Shown: positions 41,873 to 50,088, numbered from the stretch's first letter. The stretch: 64,000 nt of DNA from JAIBJN01 sp963784175 (GCA_963784175.1 CAWAQJ010000018.1:248001-312000), one strand, 5' to 3'. The notes: a model not told the origin generated them from the letters alone. Made by a program: numbers and translations.

Positions 41873-42031
41873 GTGGAAGGCGAGTTGACCAGGGAGAGGC
41901 TGGCGGGGCTCCTCCGTGAGGCGGAGCACGCTCACGGCGAGTACGAGCGGGAGCTCGGGCACAGGGACGAGGACTGGCCCGGCTGGTACGCCGACTACAT
42001 CCTGCGCAAGCTCGAGGGGACCTCGGGCTAG
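41873..42031 (+). CDS. Small acidic conserved-type protein (52 aa)
   Basis: 52 residues: charged helix LTRERLAGLLREAEHAHGEYERELGHRDEDWPGWYADYIL. AAGGAGG at 41861-41867 stands 5 nt before the GTG at 41873. The motif HGEYExxLGxRDxDWPxWYAxYI recurs in small proteins of other bacteria as I recall, without known function. Divergent from mraZ, so it shares that intergenic region. Ends 4 bp inside the convergent PfkB gene. Confidence 0.7.
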   Translation: MEGELTRERLAGLLREAEHAHGEYERELGHRDEDWPGWYADYILRKLEGTSG

Positions 42032-42840
42032 CCGAGCCCGTGGGCGCCGCGGCGGGCCAGCGCCTCGCTCGCCGACCGGGCTGCGAAGGCGAGCGCTTCC
42101 TCACGGTCAGAGCCTGAGGCGAGCGCGTAGGTGAGGCCGGCCGCAAAGCTGTCGCCCGCGCCGTACGAGTCCGCGACGGGGCCCGGAACAGGCACCGGCT
42201 CATAGGTGCCCGACGTCCCCTCGGCCGCGACCCAGGTCCCCCCTTCGTCGCCCGCCGTGGCGACGTCGAGCCGCGGCGGCGGATCGAGGTTGCCCGCTTC
42301 GTAGCGCTCGCTCGGGTCGCGCGCGCTGCGGACGAGCGCGTCGAGCTCGACCCCGGCCTCCGCGAGCACAGGAAGGACGCGCGCCGTGGCGACGAGAATC
42401 CGCGCGCGCCTCGCGGCTCTCGCGGCGGCGGCGTCGCCGCTCACGAAGTAGACGCCGTCGGTCTCACCCAGCTCGTCCCAGGGCAGCGGATCGCCTCCGC
42501 GCGGGACGTGCTTCTCGCCCATGATCGTGATCGTTCGCTCGCCGTTCCCGTCGACGAACGTGAACCCGCGGCGCTGGGGCTCGGCGTGCCGGGACGCCTC
42601 GACGCGCACCCCCAGCCCGGTGAGCTGGGCGAGCGCCTTCTCCCCCAGCGCGTCCTGCCCGAGGGCCGTGTAGAGCGTTGAGCTCCCGGAGAGGCGCGCG
42701 AGCCTGACCGATGCGACCCCTCCCCCGCCCGCGGCCTCGGACCACCAGTCGGATGCCTGCACGATCTCGCCCGGCTCCGGCACTCGCTCGACCTTCGCGA
42801 ACTCGACCCACTCGACGTGACCCACGACCGCGAAACGCAT
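42028..42840 (-). CDS. PfkB-family carbohydrate kinase
   Basis: 270-residue ribokinase-like sugar or nucleoside kinase. N-terminal AVVGHVEWVEFAKVERVPEPGEIVQASDWWSEAAGGGGVASVRLARLSG. The ATP/anion hole motif is DSYGAGDSFAAGLTYALASG near residue 223, with catalytic Asp in GAGD. It is slightly short (family ~300), with an abbreviated middle. Substrate unknown. Upstream GAGACT box 8 nt before the ATG, shared with a direct repeat facing the ECF sigma gene. Confidence 0.85.
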   Translation of the reverse strand: MRFAVVGHVEWVEFAKVERVPEPGEIVQASDWWSEAAGGGGVASVRLARLSGSSTLYTALGQDALGEKALAQLTGLGVRVEASRHAEPQRRGFTFVDGNGERTITIMGEKHVPRGGDPLPWDELGETDGVYFVSGDAAAARAARRARILVATARVLPVLAEAGVELDALVRSARDPSERYEAGNLDPPPRLDVATAGDEGGTWVAAEGTSGTYEPVPVPGPVADSYGAGDSFAAGLTYALASGSDREEALAFAARSASEALARRGAHGLG

Positions 42841-42846
42841 TGCGCG

Positions 42847-42874
42847 GCAGTCTCACATCTCGGCGCAGTCTCAC
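42847..42874. repeat. Tandem 10-bp repeat between pfkB-like and sigma genes
   Basis: GCAGTCTCAC occurs at 42847-42856 and 42865-42874, 18 bp apart, in the 44-bp gap between divergent genes. Read on the minus strand the first copy contains the GAGACT box 8 nt before the kinase ATG. It could be operators or promoter elements recognised by the adjacent sigma factor. Confidence 0.5.
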
Positions 42875-42884
42875 GTTTCAACGG

Positions 42885-43352
42885 ATGATGGAAGCCGTGG
42901 CCGCGATACCCCCGTTCGAGCGCTTCTACGAGGAGCGACGGGACGAGATCTTCGGCTATCTCGCGCGCCTGCTGGGCCGCGACGCCGCCGAGGATGCGTT
43001 CCAGGAGACGTTCCTGCGTGCCCTGCGCGCGTATCGGAAGCTCGAGCACGGGAAGCACCTTCGCGCGTGGGCGTTCACGATCGCAACGAACGTCGCCGTC
43101 GACGAGCGGCGGCGCTCCGTGCCGACGGAGGAGCCAAACGAGATCGCCGTCACCGACGAGCGGCCCGCGTACGCCGAGCTCGAGCACCTGGTCGGCGAGC
43201 TGCCGCCCACGGAGCGTGCGGCGGTGGTCCTCCGCTACGGCTACGACCTTTCCTACGACGACATCGGCTCCGCGCTCGGCTCGAGCGCGGAGGCCGCCCG
43301 TGCGGCCGCCTCGTCCGGCGTGCGCCGCTTGCGAAGGAGGCACAGCCAATGA
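42885..43352 (+). CDS. ECF-type sigma-70 family RNA polymerase sigma factor
   Basis: 155 residues. Region 2 covers about 10-75 (FYEERRDEIFGYLARLLGRDAAEDAFQETFLRALRAYRKL, then LRAWAFTIATNVAVDERRR). Region 4 covers about 100-150 (LEHLVGELPPTERAAVVLRYGYDLSYDDIGSALGSSAEAARAAASSGVRRLRRR). No anti-sigma gene is adjacent. ATG at 42885 (a second ATG follows immediately). Its stop overlaps the ogt start (ATGA), so sigma factor and DNA-repair protein are translationally coupled. Confidence 0.9.
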   Translation: MMEAVAAIPPFERFYEERRDEIFGYLARLLGRDAAEDAFQETFLRALRAYRKLEHGKHLRAWAFTIATNVAVDERRRSVPTEEPNEIAVTDERPAYAELEHLVGELPPTERAAVVLRYGYDLSYDDIGSALGSSAEAARAAASSGVRRLRRRHSQ

Positions 43353-43918
43353 CCGGTATCCCCGACGATCTCGACACCCGCTTCCGCGAAGCCGCGGCGG
43401 CGGAGGGCCTGCTCGACGTCGCCTACGACATCGCCGATTCCCCGATCGGCCCGCTGCTCGTGGCGGCGAGCGACCGCGGGCTCTGCCGCATCTCGTTCGA
43501 CCCCGAGCCGGAGCACGAGCTCGACGCTCTCGCACGGGCCTTCGGCCCGCGCGTGCTGCGGTCGGCCTCACCGGTCGACCGGGTGCGCCGCGAGCTCGAC
43601 GAGTACTTCGAGGGCAAGCGCCAGGACTTCGACCTGGCGGTCGACCTCACGCCGCTGCCCGACTTCCAGCGCCGCGTGCTGGAGGAGCTCGTCCGTGTCC
43701 CGTACGGCCACATCGATACCTACGGCGCACTGGCGCAGCGCGTCGGCAATCCGCGCGCGGCGCGCGCAGTCGGCGGGGCGCTCAACCGCAACCCGATCCC
43801 GATCGTCGTCCCGTGCCACCGGATCGTCGGCTCGACGGGAAGCCTCGTCGGCTACGCCGGCGGCCTGGAGATCAAGCGCACACTTCTCGGGCTCGAGGGA
43901 GCGATCCTTCCCGGATAG
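43349..43918 (+). CDS. ogt: Methylated-DNA--protein-cysteine methyltransferase
   Basis: 189-residue suicide repair protein removing O6-alkyl groups from guanine. Acceptor Cys C156 is in PIVVPCHRIVG. HTH part: DFQRRVLEELVRVPYGHIDTYGALAQRVGNPRAARAVGGALNRNP (Arg finger region). The first ~28 residues (DDLDTRFREAAAAEGLLDVAYD) are an extension before the usual IADSPIGPLLVAASDRGL. ATG overlaps the stop of the ECF sigma gene, implying repair expression is tied to that sigma factor. Confidence 0.94.
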   Translation: MTGIPDDLDTRFREAAAAEGLLDVAYDIADSPIGPLLVAASDRGLCRISFDPEPEHELDALARAFGPRVLRSASPVDRVRRELDEYFEGKRQDFDLAVDLTPLPDFQRRVLEELVRVPYGHIDTYGALAQRVGNPRAARAVGGALNRNPIPIVVPCHRIVGSTGSLVGYAGGLEIKRTLLGLEGAILPG

Positions 43919-43926
43919 CCGGCGGG

Positions 43927-44199
43927 CTAGGCGGCCTCGCCGGTACGGGCCTGCATCCGGCGAAGGAGGTCCGTGCGTAGCTGCTCGCCGGTCAGGCGCG
44001 CTCCGTTGCGCGGATAGGCGATCAGGAGGTGCAGGGCGGGTCCCTGCTCCGTCGGGCCGACCGCCGGGGTCGGTGCAGGCGGCTCCGGGCGCCGGAGCCC
44101 GACGATCTCGATCTCGCCGGTGCGCGGGCCGTGGAGTCGGAGGTAGCACTCCTGCTCGTCGAGCGGGCGGAGGCGAGCACGCTTGCGAAAGAGCCGCAC
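43927..44199 (-). CDS. Hypothetical protein (90 aa)
   Basis: Not recognised. From the GTG at 44199: a basic start (RLFRKRARLRPLDEQECYLRLHG), then RTGEIEIVGLRRPEPP, a Pro-rich middle and a C-terminal amphipathic helix (GEQLRTDLLRRMQART). The first part could fold as a small beta sheet. Coding is supported by GC3-rich codon use and clean spacing between ogt (convergent, 8 bp) and the upstream cupin (47 bp), but the start is uncertain. Confidence 0.5.
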   Translation of the reverse strand: MRLFRKRARLRPLDEQECYLRLHGPRTGEIEIVGLRRPEPPAPTPAVGPTEQGPALHLLIAYPRNGARLTGEQLRTDLLRRMQARTGEAA

Positions 44200-44246
44200 C
44201 GTGAGGCGGAGCCTAACGCGCCCGGCGGTCGTCGCCCTCGAGCCGG

Positions 44247-44609
44247 CTAGGCCCAGTCCATCGGCTCGTACCCGCTGCCGACCGGCGCGGACGCGATCAG
44301 GACACGGGCCGGCTCCTCGCCGACGTTCACGATCGTCCGCCGCGGCTCCGGATCGACTCGGACGTAGGTGCCCGCGGGCGCGGGATGCTCGACGCCGTCG
44401 ACGATGGCCGCCGCCGAGCCGCTGAGGACGATGAAGACCTCCTCCTGGTTCCGCCCCGTCTCGTCGTGCTCGGGGATCGTCCCGCCCGGCTCGATCTCGA
44501 CGAGGTTCATGCCGAACGACTTCAGCCCGAGCGAGCGCCGCGCGAGGATCCAGCGGCCGCTGCGCTCGAAGTCGCCGTCGTGCTTGATGGTGAATCGCGA
44601 GTCCGTCAT
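44247..44609 (-). CDS. Cupin-domain protein
   Basis: 120-residue single cupin. Motif 1 GGTIPEHDETGRNQEEVFIVLSGSAAAIVDG (a Glu/Asp replaces one of the usual His residues), motif 2 APAGTYVRVDPEPRRTIVNVGEEPARVLIAS. No other domain; role unknown. The start is strongly supported by TATAAC 7 nt before the ATG (leaderless). Lies between the hydantoinase genes and ogt. Confidence 0.83.
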   Translation of the reverse strand: MTDSRFTIKHDGDFERSGRWILARRSLGLKSFGMNLVEIEPGGTIPEHDETGRNQEEVFIVLSGSAAAIVDGVEHPAPAGTYVRVDPEPRRTIVNVGEEPARVLIASAPVGSGYEPMDWA

Positions 44610-44616
44610 GCGCGCG

Positions 44617-44622
44617 GTTATA
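44617..44622 (-). promoter_or_regulatory. -10 box, leaderless cupin start
   Basis: TATAAC on the minus strand, 7 nt before the ATG at 44609. Confidence 0.55.
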
Positions 44623-44655
44623 CACGCGCGGCGCGTCGGGGTCGGTTGTGCTCGG

Positions 44656-46149
44656 CTAGGCGGCGGAGCCGAAGCCGCCGCCGCCCGGGGTCTCGATCGT
44701 CACCGACTCGCCGGCATCGAGCGAAAGCGTCACCTTGCCCGGAACCGGATCGCCGTCCACGAGGTTCCGGCCGGGCTCGCCCGGCTCGCCGCCGCGCGTG
44801 CCACCCGGTCCGCGGGCGCGCCGCTCACTGACGATCGAGACGCGGCACGGCTCGAGGGCCGTGATCTCCCTGATGACGCCGTCGCCGCCCCAGAAGCGGC
44901 CCTTCCCGCCGGAGCCGAGGCGGAGCGCGTAGCGCTCCACCCTGAGCGGGTACGCGAGCTCGAGCGCCTCGACGGGCGTGTTGAGCGTGTTCGACATCGC
45001 CACGTGCACGGCCGACGGCCCGTCGCCGGTCGGGCAGCCGCCCTGGCCGCCCGCGATCGTCTCGTAGTACGAGAACCGCGCGTTGCCGAACGCGAGGTTG
45101 TTCATCGTCCCCTGCCCCTGGGCAGGCACCGGGACCGCCTGGCCGAACGCGCGGAAGAGGACGTCGGCGATCCGGCTGGAGGTCTCCACGTTCCCGGCGA
45201 CGACGGCGGCGGGCGGGCGGGCATTGACGAGCGATCCCTCCGGCGCGTGGACGCGGACGGGCGCGAACGCGCCGCCCGACGCCGGCACGTCCGGGTCGGT
45301 GAGACAGCGGACGACGAAGTAGGCAGCCGAGCGCGTGACCGCGAGCGGGCAGTTCAGGTTCCCGTCGTGCTGGCGATCCGTGCCTGCGAAGTCGATCTCG
45401 ATCTCGTCCCCGGCGACCGTGACGGCGGCGCGGACGACGAGCTCTCCGTCCTGCCCCTCGAGGGTGTCGGACGCCTCGTAGCGGCCGTCCGGGAGTGAGG
45501 CGATCGCCGCCCGCACGCGCCGCTCCGAGTACGCGAACAGCTGGGTCATGGCCGCCTCGACCCGGTCGAGGCCGCGCCGCTCCACGAGCTCGGCGAGGCG
45601 CGTCTCGGCCAGGCGGTGGGCTGCGAGCTGCGCGCGGAGATCCCCGCGCCGCTCGTCCGGGTTGCGCATGTTGGCGAACAGGATGGTGAGGACTTCGTCG
45701 GTCAGCCGTACCGGCGGGATGACGAGGCCTTCCTGGTAGATGTCGGTCGAGGAAGCCGGCAGGCTGGCCGGCTCGGCGCCGCCGACGTCCGCGTAGTGCG
45801 CCCGCGACACCGCGTAGCCGACCCCGGTCCGGGAGACGAGCGTGATGTCGGGGAGATGCGTGCCTCCCGTGAACGGGTCGTTGACGATGAAGATGTCCCC
45901 AGGGCGAGGGTCGTGCCGGCGCACCGCGGCGACGGCCTCGGGCATGGCGCCGAGGTGGACCGGGATGTGCTCGGCCTGGGCGATCATGCGTCCGTCCTCG
46001 GCGAAGAGCGCGGTCGAGCAATCCCGCCGCTCCTTGATGTTGGCCGAGAACGCCGAGCGGACGAGCACTGCGCCCATCTCCTCCGCGACGGCACGGAGCG
46101 CGCTGCCGAGAACTTGGAGCTCGATATTCACGATCTCGTCAGGATCCAC
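44656..46149 (-). CDS. hyuB: Hydantoinase B/oxoprolinase family protein
   Basis: 497-residue HyuB-type subunit of ATP-dependent N-methylhydantoinase, oxoprolinase or acetone-carboxylase-like enzymes. Text: ALRAVAEEMGAVLVRSAFSANIKERRDCSTALF, IPVHLGAMPEAV, GDIFIVNDPFTGGTHLPDITLVS, FAGTDRQHDGNLNCPLAVTRSAAYFVVR, and late GGKGRFWGGDGVIR, PGGGGFGSAA. GTG start overlaps the hyuA end by 22 bp, so the pair is one operon and one complex. The cyclic amide substrate cannot be read from sequence. Confidence 0.92.
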   Translation of the reverse strand: MDPDEIVNIELQVLGSALRAVAEEMGAVLVRSAFSANIKERRDCSTALFAEDGRMIAQAEHIPVHLGAMPEAVAAVRRHDPRPGDIFIVNDPFTGGTHLPDITLVSRTGVGYAVSRAHYADVGGAEPASLPASSTDIYQEGLVIPPVRLTDEVLTILFANMRNPDERRGDLRAQLAAHRLAETRLAELVERRGLDRVEAAMTQLFAYSERRVRAAIASLPDGRYEASDTLEGQDGELVVRAAVTVAGDEIEIDFAGTDRQHDGNLNCPLAVTRSAAYFVVRCLTDPDVPASGGAFAPVRVHAPEGSLVNARPPAAVVAGNVETSSRIADVLFRAFGQAVPVPAQGQGTMNNLAFGNARFSYYETIAGGQGGCPTGDGPSAVHVAMSNTLNTPVEALELAYPLRVERYALRLGSGGKGRFWGGDGVIREITALEPCRVSIVSERRARGPGGTRGGEPGEPGRNLVDGDPVPGKVTLSLDAGESVTIETPGGGGFGSAA

Positions 46150-47873
46150 GTGCTATTCCCATCCCTAGCCCCCTCCCACCCGGGGGGAATCCAGCAGGTG
46201 GCGCCGTCGAGCTCGACGACCGCCGGGCCGACCCGACTCTCGGGCTCGCCGGCCGGGAGCGTCAGCTCGGGGCCCGGCGTCACCTCGGCGCTGCGCACCG
46301 CGACGAGCTCGATCGGCCGCTCGCGGTCGGCGTAGCCGTACCGCTCCTCGTGGGCGCGGTGGAAGGCCTCGGCAGGATTCGCCTCGAGCGAGACGGTGAG
46401 CTCGAACGACTGGCCCTTGTAGCGGAGGTCGACCTCGCCGGTCTGCGGCAGGAGGCCCGCCTCCTCGAGCGGGATCACGTACGAGCGCACGCGGTCGCGC
46501 CGCTCCTCGCTCGCCACGAGCCCGAGGGCGGAGAGGACGCCGGCCGCGGCCGGCACGAGGACCTTCCGGATGCCCAGCTCGTCCGCGAGCTCACACGCAT
46601 GGAGCGGGCCCGCGCCGCCGAAGGCGACGAGGGCGAAGTCGCGCGGATCGTGGCCGCGCTCGACCGAGACGAGGCGAAGCGCCCGGAGCATCTCGGCGTT
46701 GACGACGTCGACGACCGCCTGCGCGTCGAAGTCGCCGAGCGCGAGCTCCGCCGCCGCGCGGTCGAGCGCCAGGCCGCCGGCGAGACTGCCCGGGAGGCGC
46801 TCGAGGACGAGGTTCGCGTCGGTGACGGTCGGCTCGAGCCCGCCGCGCCCGTAGCACGCAGGCCCGGGGTCGGCGCCGGCGCTTTGCGGGCCGACCCGCA
46901 GCGCGCCGCCGGCGTCTCGCCAGACGATCGACCCGCCGCCCGCTCCGACCGTCTGCAGGTCGACCGTCGGAAGCCGGATCGGGAAGCCGCCGACCTCGCG
47001 CTCCGCGGAGCGGCCCGCGCGCCCGTCCTCGATCAGGCAGACGTCGGTCGAGGTCCCGCCCATGTCGAGAGCGATGGCGTTCTCGACCCCGGCGAGCCGG
47101 GCGACCCGCGCGGCGCCGACGACGCCGGCCGCCGGGCCGGAGACGAGGACAAGGGCGGGATGCTTCGCCGCCTCGGCGAGCGTGCACACACCGCCCGAGG
47201 ACCGCATCACGAGCGGCTCCGAGAGGCCCGCCTCGCGGCAGCGGGCCGCCAGGGAGCCGAGATAGTCGGCGAGCACCGGCCCGAGGTAGGCATCGACGGT
47301 GGTCGTCGCCGCCCGCTCGTACTCGCGAAACTCCGGCGCCACCTCGTGCGAGGCGACGACGTGGGCGTTCGGGAGGCGCCGGCGGACCTCCTCGGCGACC
47401 AGGCGCTCGTGCGTCGAGTCGCGGAACGAGAAGAGGAGGCAGACGGCGACCGCCTCCGCGTCCAGGTCGGGGAGCGAGTCGAGATCAAGCGACTCGATGA
47501 CGCCCTCCGGCCCGACGCGCTCGTGCACTCCGACGCAGCGGTCGAGAGGGACGAGCGGGTCCGGATGGTTGTCGCACAGGCGATAGAGATGCGCCCGCGC
47601 CTGACGGCGGAGGTGAAGGACGTGCTCGAAGCCCGCGGTGCCGATGAACGCCGTCTTGGCGCCCTTGCGCTCCAGCAGGGCGTTCGTGGCGATCGTCGTC
47701 CCGTGGGTGAAGCGGTCGAGCTCGCCGGCGTCGGCGCCGACCGCCGCCGCCGCCTTGACGACCGAGTGCTCCTGGGCGCGGACGGTAGGGACCTTGGCGG
47801 TTCGCAGCTCCCCGCCCGTCAGCAGCACGGCGTCCGTGAACGTGCCGCCGACGTCGATGCCGAGGATCGCCAC
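46128..47873 (-). CDS. hyuA: Hydantoinase A/oxoprolinase family protein
   Basis: 581-residue ATPase-like subunit, partner of HyuB. Begins ILGIDVGGTFTDAVLL (phosphate-1 motif), then RFTHGTTIATNALLERKGAKTAFI, RSSGGVCTLAEAAKHPALVLVSGPAAGVVGAA, ALDMGGTSTDVCLI (phosphate-2), TVGAGGGSIVW, GPACYGRGGLEPTVTDANLVL and FGGAGPLHACELADELGI. Shorter than the ~690-residue enzymes because the C-terminal domain is reduced. GTG at 47873 has TAGGAC 7 nt before it. Diverges from nothing; the CGNR gene lies upstream on the same strand. Confidence 0.92.
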   Translation of the reverse strand: MAILGIDVGGTFTDAVLLTGGELRTAKVPTVRAQEHSVVKAAAAVGADAGELDRFTHGTTIATNALLERKGAKTAFIGTAGFEHVLHLRRQARAHLYRLCDNHPDPLVPLDRCVGVHERVGPEGVIESLDLDSLPDLDAEAVAVCLLFSFRDSTHERLVAEEVRRRLPNAHVVASHEVAPEFREYERAATTTVDAYLGPVLADYLGSLAARCREAGLSEPLVMRSSGGVCTLAEAAKHPALVLVSGPAAGVVGAARVARLAGVENAIALDMGGTSTDVCLIEDGRAGRSAEREVGGFPIRLPTVDLQTVGAGGGSIVWRDAGGALRVGPQSAGADPGPACYGRGGLEPTVTDANLVLERLPGSLAGGLALDRAAAELALGDFDAQAVVDVVNAEMLRALRLVSVERGHDPRDFALVAFGGAGPLHACELADELGIRKVLVPAAAGVLSALGLVASEERRDRVRSYVIPLEEAGLLPQTGEVDLRYKGQSFELTVSLEANPAEAFHRAHEERYGYADRERPIELVAVRSAEVTPGPELTLPAGEPESRVGPAVVELDGATCWIPPGWEGARDGNSTWILTRS

Positions 47874-47910
47874 GGCGCACGTCCTACCACGGCCGCCCGA
47901 CGCCGTGTCG

Positions 47911-48453
47911 TCAGTGGGCGTGTCGCTGCCGGTAGGTTCGGGCCTTGGTGCGGTTGCCGCACACCGCCATCGAGCACCAGTGGCGCGAGCGATTCCGCGC
48001 GTGGTCGTAGAACGCCCACTGGCAGTCGTCCGCCCTGCAGGCCTTGAGCCGGGCCCACGTTCCCTCGGCCATCGCGGACGCCGCGATGGCGAGCAGGCGT
48101 CCAAGCGCGGCGTCCACCCCGCGCGCGGCCGGCTCGAGCCGGACCTCGCCGCCCGAATCGAAACGAAGACCCAGACTGGCGCGCGCGGCCGTGCGGTTGA
48201 GCGTGAGCGCAGCTTCCTTGCGGACACTCAGGCCGTTGTTCTCGAGGAGCAGCGCGCGGATCGCCTCGCGAAGACGGCGCGCGGAGACGAGGTCCGCCCG
48301 GGTCGCCGTCCGCCCGGGCCCCAGACCACGGGCCTCGAGCCAGGCGCGCAGCGCGTCCGGGCTCGAGAGGGCGTCGTCGCCCGACTCCACGTCCAACGTG
48401 TTCACGAAATCCCGCACGCGCTCGAGGTCTCCCGGCGCTGCCTGGGTGCTCAT
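47911..48453 (-). CDS. CGNR zinc-finger/ABATE-domain putative stress regulator
   Basis: 180 residues. The N-terminal ABATE domain (about 5-100: DLERVRDFVNTLDVESG, ADLVSARRLREAIRALLLEN) is followed by the C-terminal CGNR treble-clef zinc finger (LKACRADDCQWAFYDHARNRSRHWCSMAVCGNRTKARTYRQR, about 137-176). Typical of actinobacterial regulators with unknown signals. The start is supported by TAGCAT 8 nt upstream. A TAACCG/CGGTTA palindrome overlies its start and the divergent glycosylase promoter. Confidence 0.9.
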   Translation of the reverse strand: MSTQAAPGDLERVRDFVNTLDVESGDDALSSPDALRAWLEARGLGPGRTATRADLVSARRLREAIRALLLENNGLSVRKEAALTLNRTAARASLGLRFDSGGEVRLEPAARGVDAALGRLLAIAASAMAEGTWARLKACRADDCQWAFYDHARNRSRHWCSMAVCGNRTKARTYRQRHAH

Positions 48454-48479
48454 AACCGTCTATGCTAGATCATCGGTTA
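48453..48479. promoter_or_regulatory. Divergent palindrome between CGNR and glycosylase genes
   Basis: TAACCG (48453-48458) and CGGTTA (48474-48479) form 6-bp perfect arms with a 15-bp centre. The left arm overlaps the CGNR start codon, the right arm the -10 region of the divergent gene. Likely operator; the binding protein is inferred to be the CGNR regulator. Confidence 0.5.
48462..48467 (-). promoter_or_regulatory. -10 box, leaderless CGNR gene start
   Basis: TAGCAT on the minus strand, 8 nt before the ATG at 48453, inside the palindrome. Confidence 0.5.
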
Positions 48480-48482
48480 CGA
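48477..48482 (+). promoter_or_regulatory. Possible -10 box of the divergent glycosylase gene
   Basis: TTACGA ends 8 nt before the ATG at 48491 (TACGAA at 7 nt is the alternative register); a weaker match than the other leaderless boxes. Confidence 0.35.
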
Positions 48483-48490
48483 AGGCGACG

Positions 48491-49435
48491 ATGACCCGAG
48501 GTAAGACTTCCTGGAGCGCCGAGCTGCCGCTCGTCGGAGCAGGCGGCGAGCCCGTCGACCTCTGGCGCGCAATTCAATCGCACGGCCTCGTCGATCTGCC
48601 GCCGATGCTGATCGACGAGGAGCAGCGGACGCTCGAGATCACGGTGCCGCTGCCCGGGTCGAAGCCCCGGACGGTGCTGATCGGCGAGGGCATCCCCGGC
48701 AACGCACGGATCGCCGTCACCGGGAGAGCGCCGGGCGGGCGACAGGCGGACGAGATCGTCGCCGCCGTCTCGCACGTGCTCCGCCTCGACGAAGATCTCT
48801 CCGGCTTCTACGAGCTCGCCGCAGCAGACGCCGACCTCGCCTGGGTGACGGCCGGCGCAGGCCGGCTCGTCCGCAGCCCAACTGTCTTCGAGGAGGTTGT
48901 GAAGACGATCTGCACGACGAACTGCGCGTGGTCGGCGACCGAGCGGATGGTGGGCGCGCTCGTCGAGCACCTCGGCGAGCCTGCGGCCGGTGCCGCTGCG
49001 GACGGCCCCTACGGTCGGGCGTTCCCGACGCCGGCGGCCATGGCGGCGGCCGACGACGATTTCTATCGCGACGTCGTCCGCGCCGGCTATCGCGGCGCGT
49101 ACCTCCGCACGCTCTCGGCCGACGTCGCCTCCGGTGAGCTCGATCTCGAGGAGCTCGGCCGGATCGGGCGCGACGAGCTGCCCGACGACGACGTCGCCGA
49201 GCGGCTGCTCGCGCTTCCCGGCGTCGGTCCCTACGCCGCCGCGCACGTCATGATGCTCCTCGGGCGCTACTCGCGCCTCGTGCTCGACTCGTGGACGCGG
49301 CCCAAGTACGCGTCGCTGAACGGCGGCAGGCGCGTGAAGGACTCCACGATCGAGCGCCGCTTCCGCCGTTACGGACCTTACGCAGGCCTCGCCTTCTGGC
49401 TCTTTCTCACGAGCGACTGGGTCCTCGACGCGTGA
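48491..49435 (+). CDS. HhH-GPD DNA glycosylase (AlkA/OGG-like)
   Basis: 314-residue base-excision repair glycosylase. N-terminal beta domain (about 1-95) as in AlkA/OGG1, then ICTTNCAWSATERM, the helix-hairpin-helix LPGVGPYAAAHVMML (242-256) and catalytic Asp D266 in LVLDSW. No 4Fe-4S cysteine cluster at the C-terminus. The Lys of bifunctional OGG enzymes is not evident before the Asp, suggesting a monofunctional glycosylase for alkylated bases; substrate range is inferred. Stop overlaps azlC start (GTGA). Confidence 0.85.
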   Translation: MTRGKTSWSAELPLVGAGGEPVDLWRAIQSHGLVDLPPMLIDEEQRTLEITVPLPGSKPRTVLIGEGIPGNARIAVTGRAPGGRQADEIVAAVSHVLRLDEDLSGFYELAAADADLAWVTAGAGRLVRSPTVFEEVVKTICTTNCAWSATERMVGALVEHLGEPAAGAAADGPYGRAFPTPAAMAAADDDFYRDVVRAGYRGAYLRTLSADVASGELDLEELGRIGRDELPDDDVAERLLALPGVGPYAAAHVMMLLGRYSRLVLDSWTRPKYASLNGGRRVKDSTIERRFRRYGPYAGLAFWLFLTSDWVLDA

Positions 49436-50088
49436 CCCCAGCGCGCTACCGCGACGGGGCGAGAAAGGTCGCCCCGATCGGCATTGCCGCATTCGCGTTC
49501 GGCGCGTCCTACGGCGTGCTCGCGCAGACGTCGGGCTTCGGCTCGATCGAGGCGATCGTCATGTCGGCGACGACGTTCGCCGGCTCGGCCCAGTTCGCAG
49601 CCGCGTCAATCCTCGGCGCCGGTGGGGGCGTGGTATCGGCCATCGTCGCCGCGACCCTCCTGAACGCCCGCTATGCCCCCATCAGCGTCTCGATGGCGCC
49701 TGTCTTCACCGGCAGCTTCCTCCGCCGGCTGCTCGAGTCGCAGCTGATCGTGGACGAGTCGTGGGCGGTCTCACGACGGCAGGACGGCGCCTTCGACCGC
49801 CGCCTGCTCGTGGGCGCCGGGCTCGTGCTCTATCCATGCTGGGTCACGGGCACAGCGGTCGGCGCGATCGCCGGCGACGCCCTCGCCGACCCCGAGGATC
49901 TCGGCCTCGACGCCGCCTTCCCCGCGCTCTTCCTCGCACTGCTCGTCCCGCAGGTGCGATCCCGCCAGGCTCTCGCCGCCGCCGTCCTCGGCGGCACCAT
50001 CGCGCTCGTCCTGCTTCCCATCACGCCGGCAGGCGTGCCGATCGTCGCGGCGGCCGCCGCGTGCCTGATCGGTTGGAGGAAGCCGTGA
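49432..50088 (+). CDS. azlC: AzlC-family branched-chain amino acid exporter, large subunit
   Basis: 218-residue membrane protein of the AzlC/YgaZ family, with about six helices: PIGIAAFAFGASYGVLAQTSGFGSIEAIVMSATTFAGSAQFAAASIL is the conserved first part, then LLNARYAPISVSMAP and YPCWVTGTAVGAIAGDAL. Pairs with AzlD for export of branched-chain amino acids or azaleucine. GTG start inside the glycosylase stop; GTGA overlap with azlD. Confidence 0.92.
   Translation: MTPARYRDGARKVAPIGIAAFAFGASYGVLAQTSGFGSIEAIVMSATTFAGSAQFAAASILGAGGGVVSAIVAATLLNARYAPISVSMAPVFTGSFLRRLLESQLIVDESWAVSRRQDGAFDRRLLVGAGLVLYPCWVTGTAVGAIAGDALADPEDLGLDAAFPALFLALLVPQVRSRQALAAAVLGGTIALVLLPITPAGVPIVAAAAACLIGWRKP

Noticed and set aside
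46350..48047. 565-codon plus-strand frame opposite hyuA
   Set aside because: Antisense shadow with no domain; hyuA motifs are complete on the other strand.
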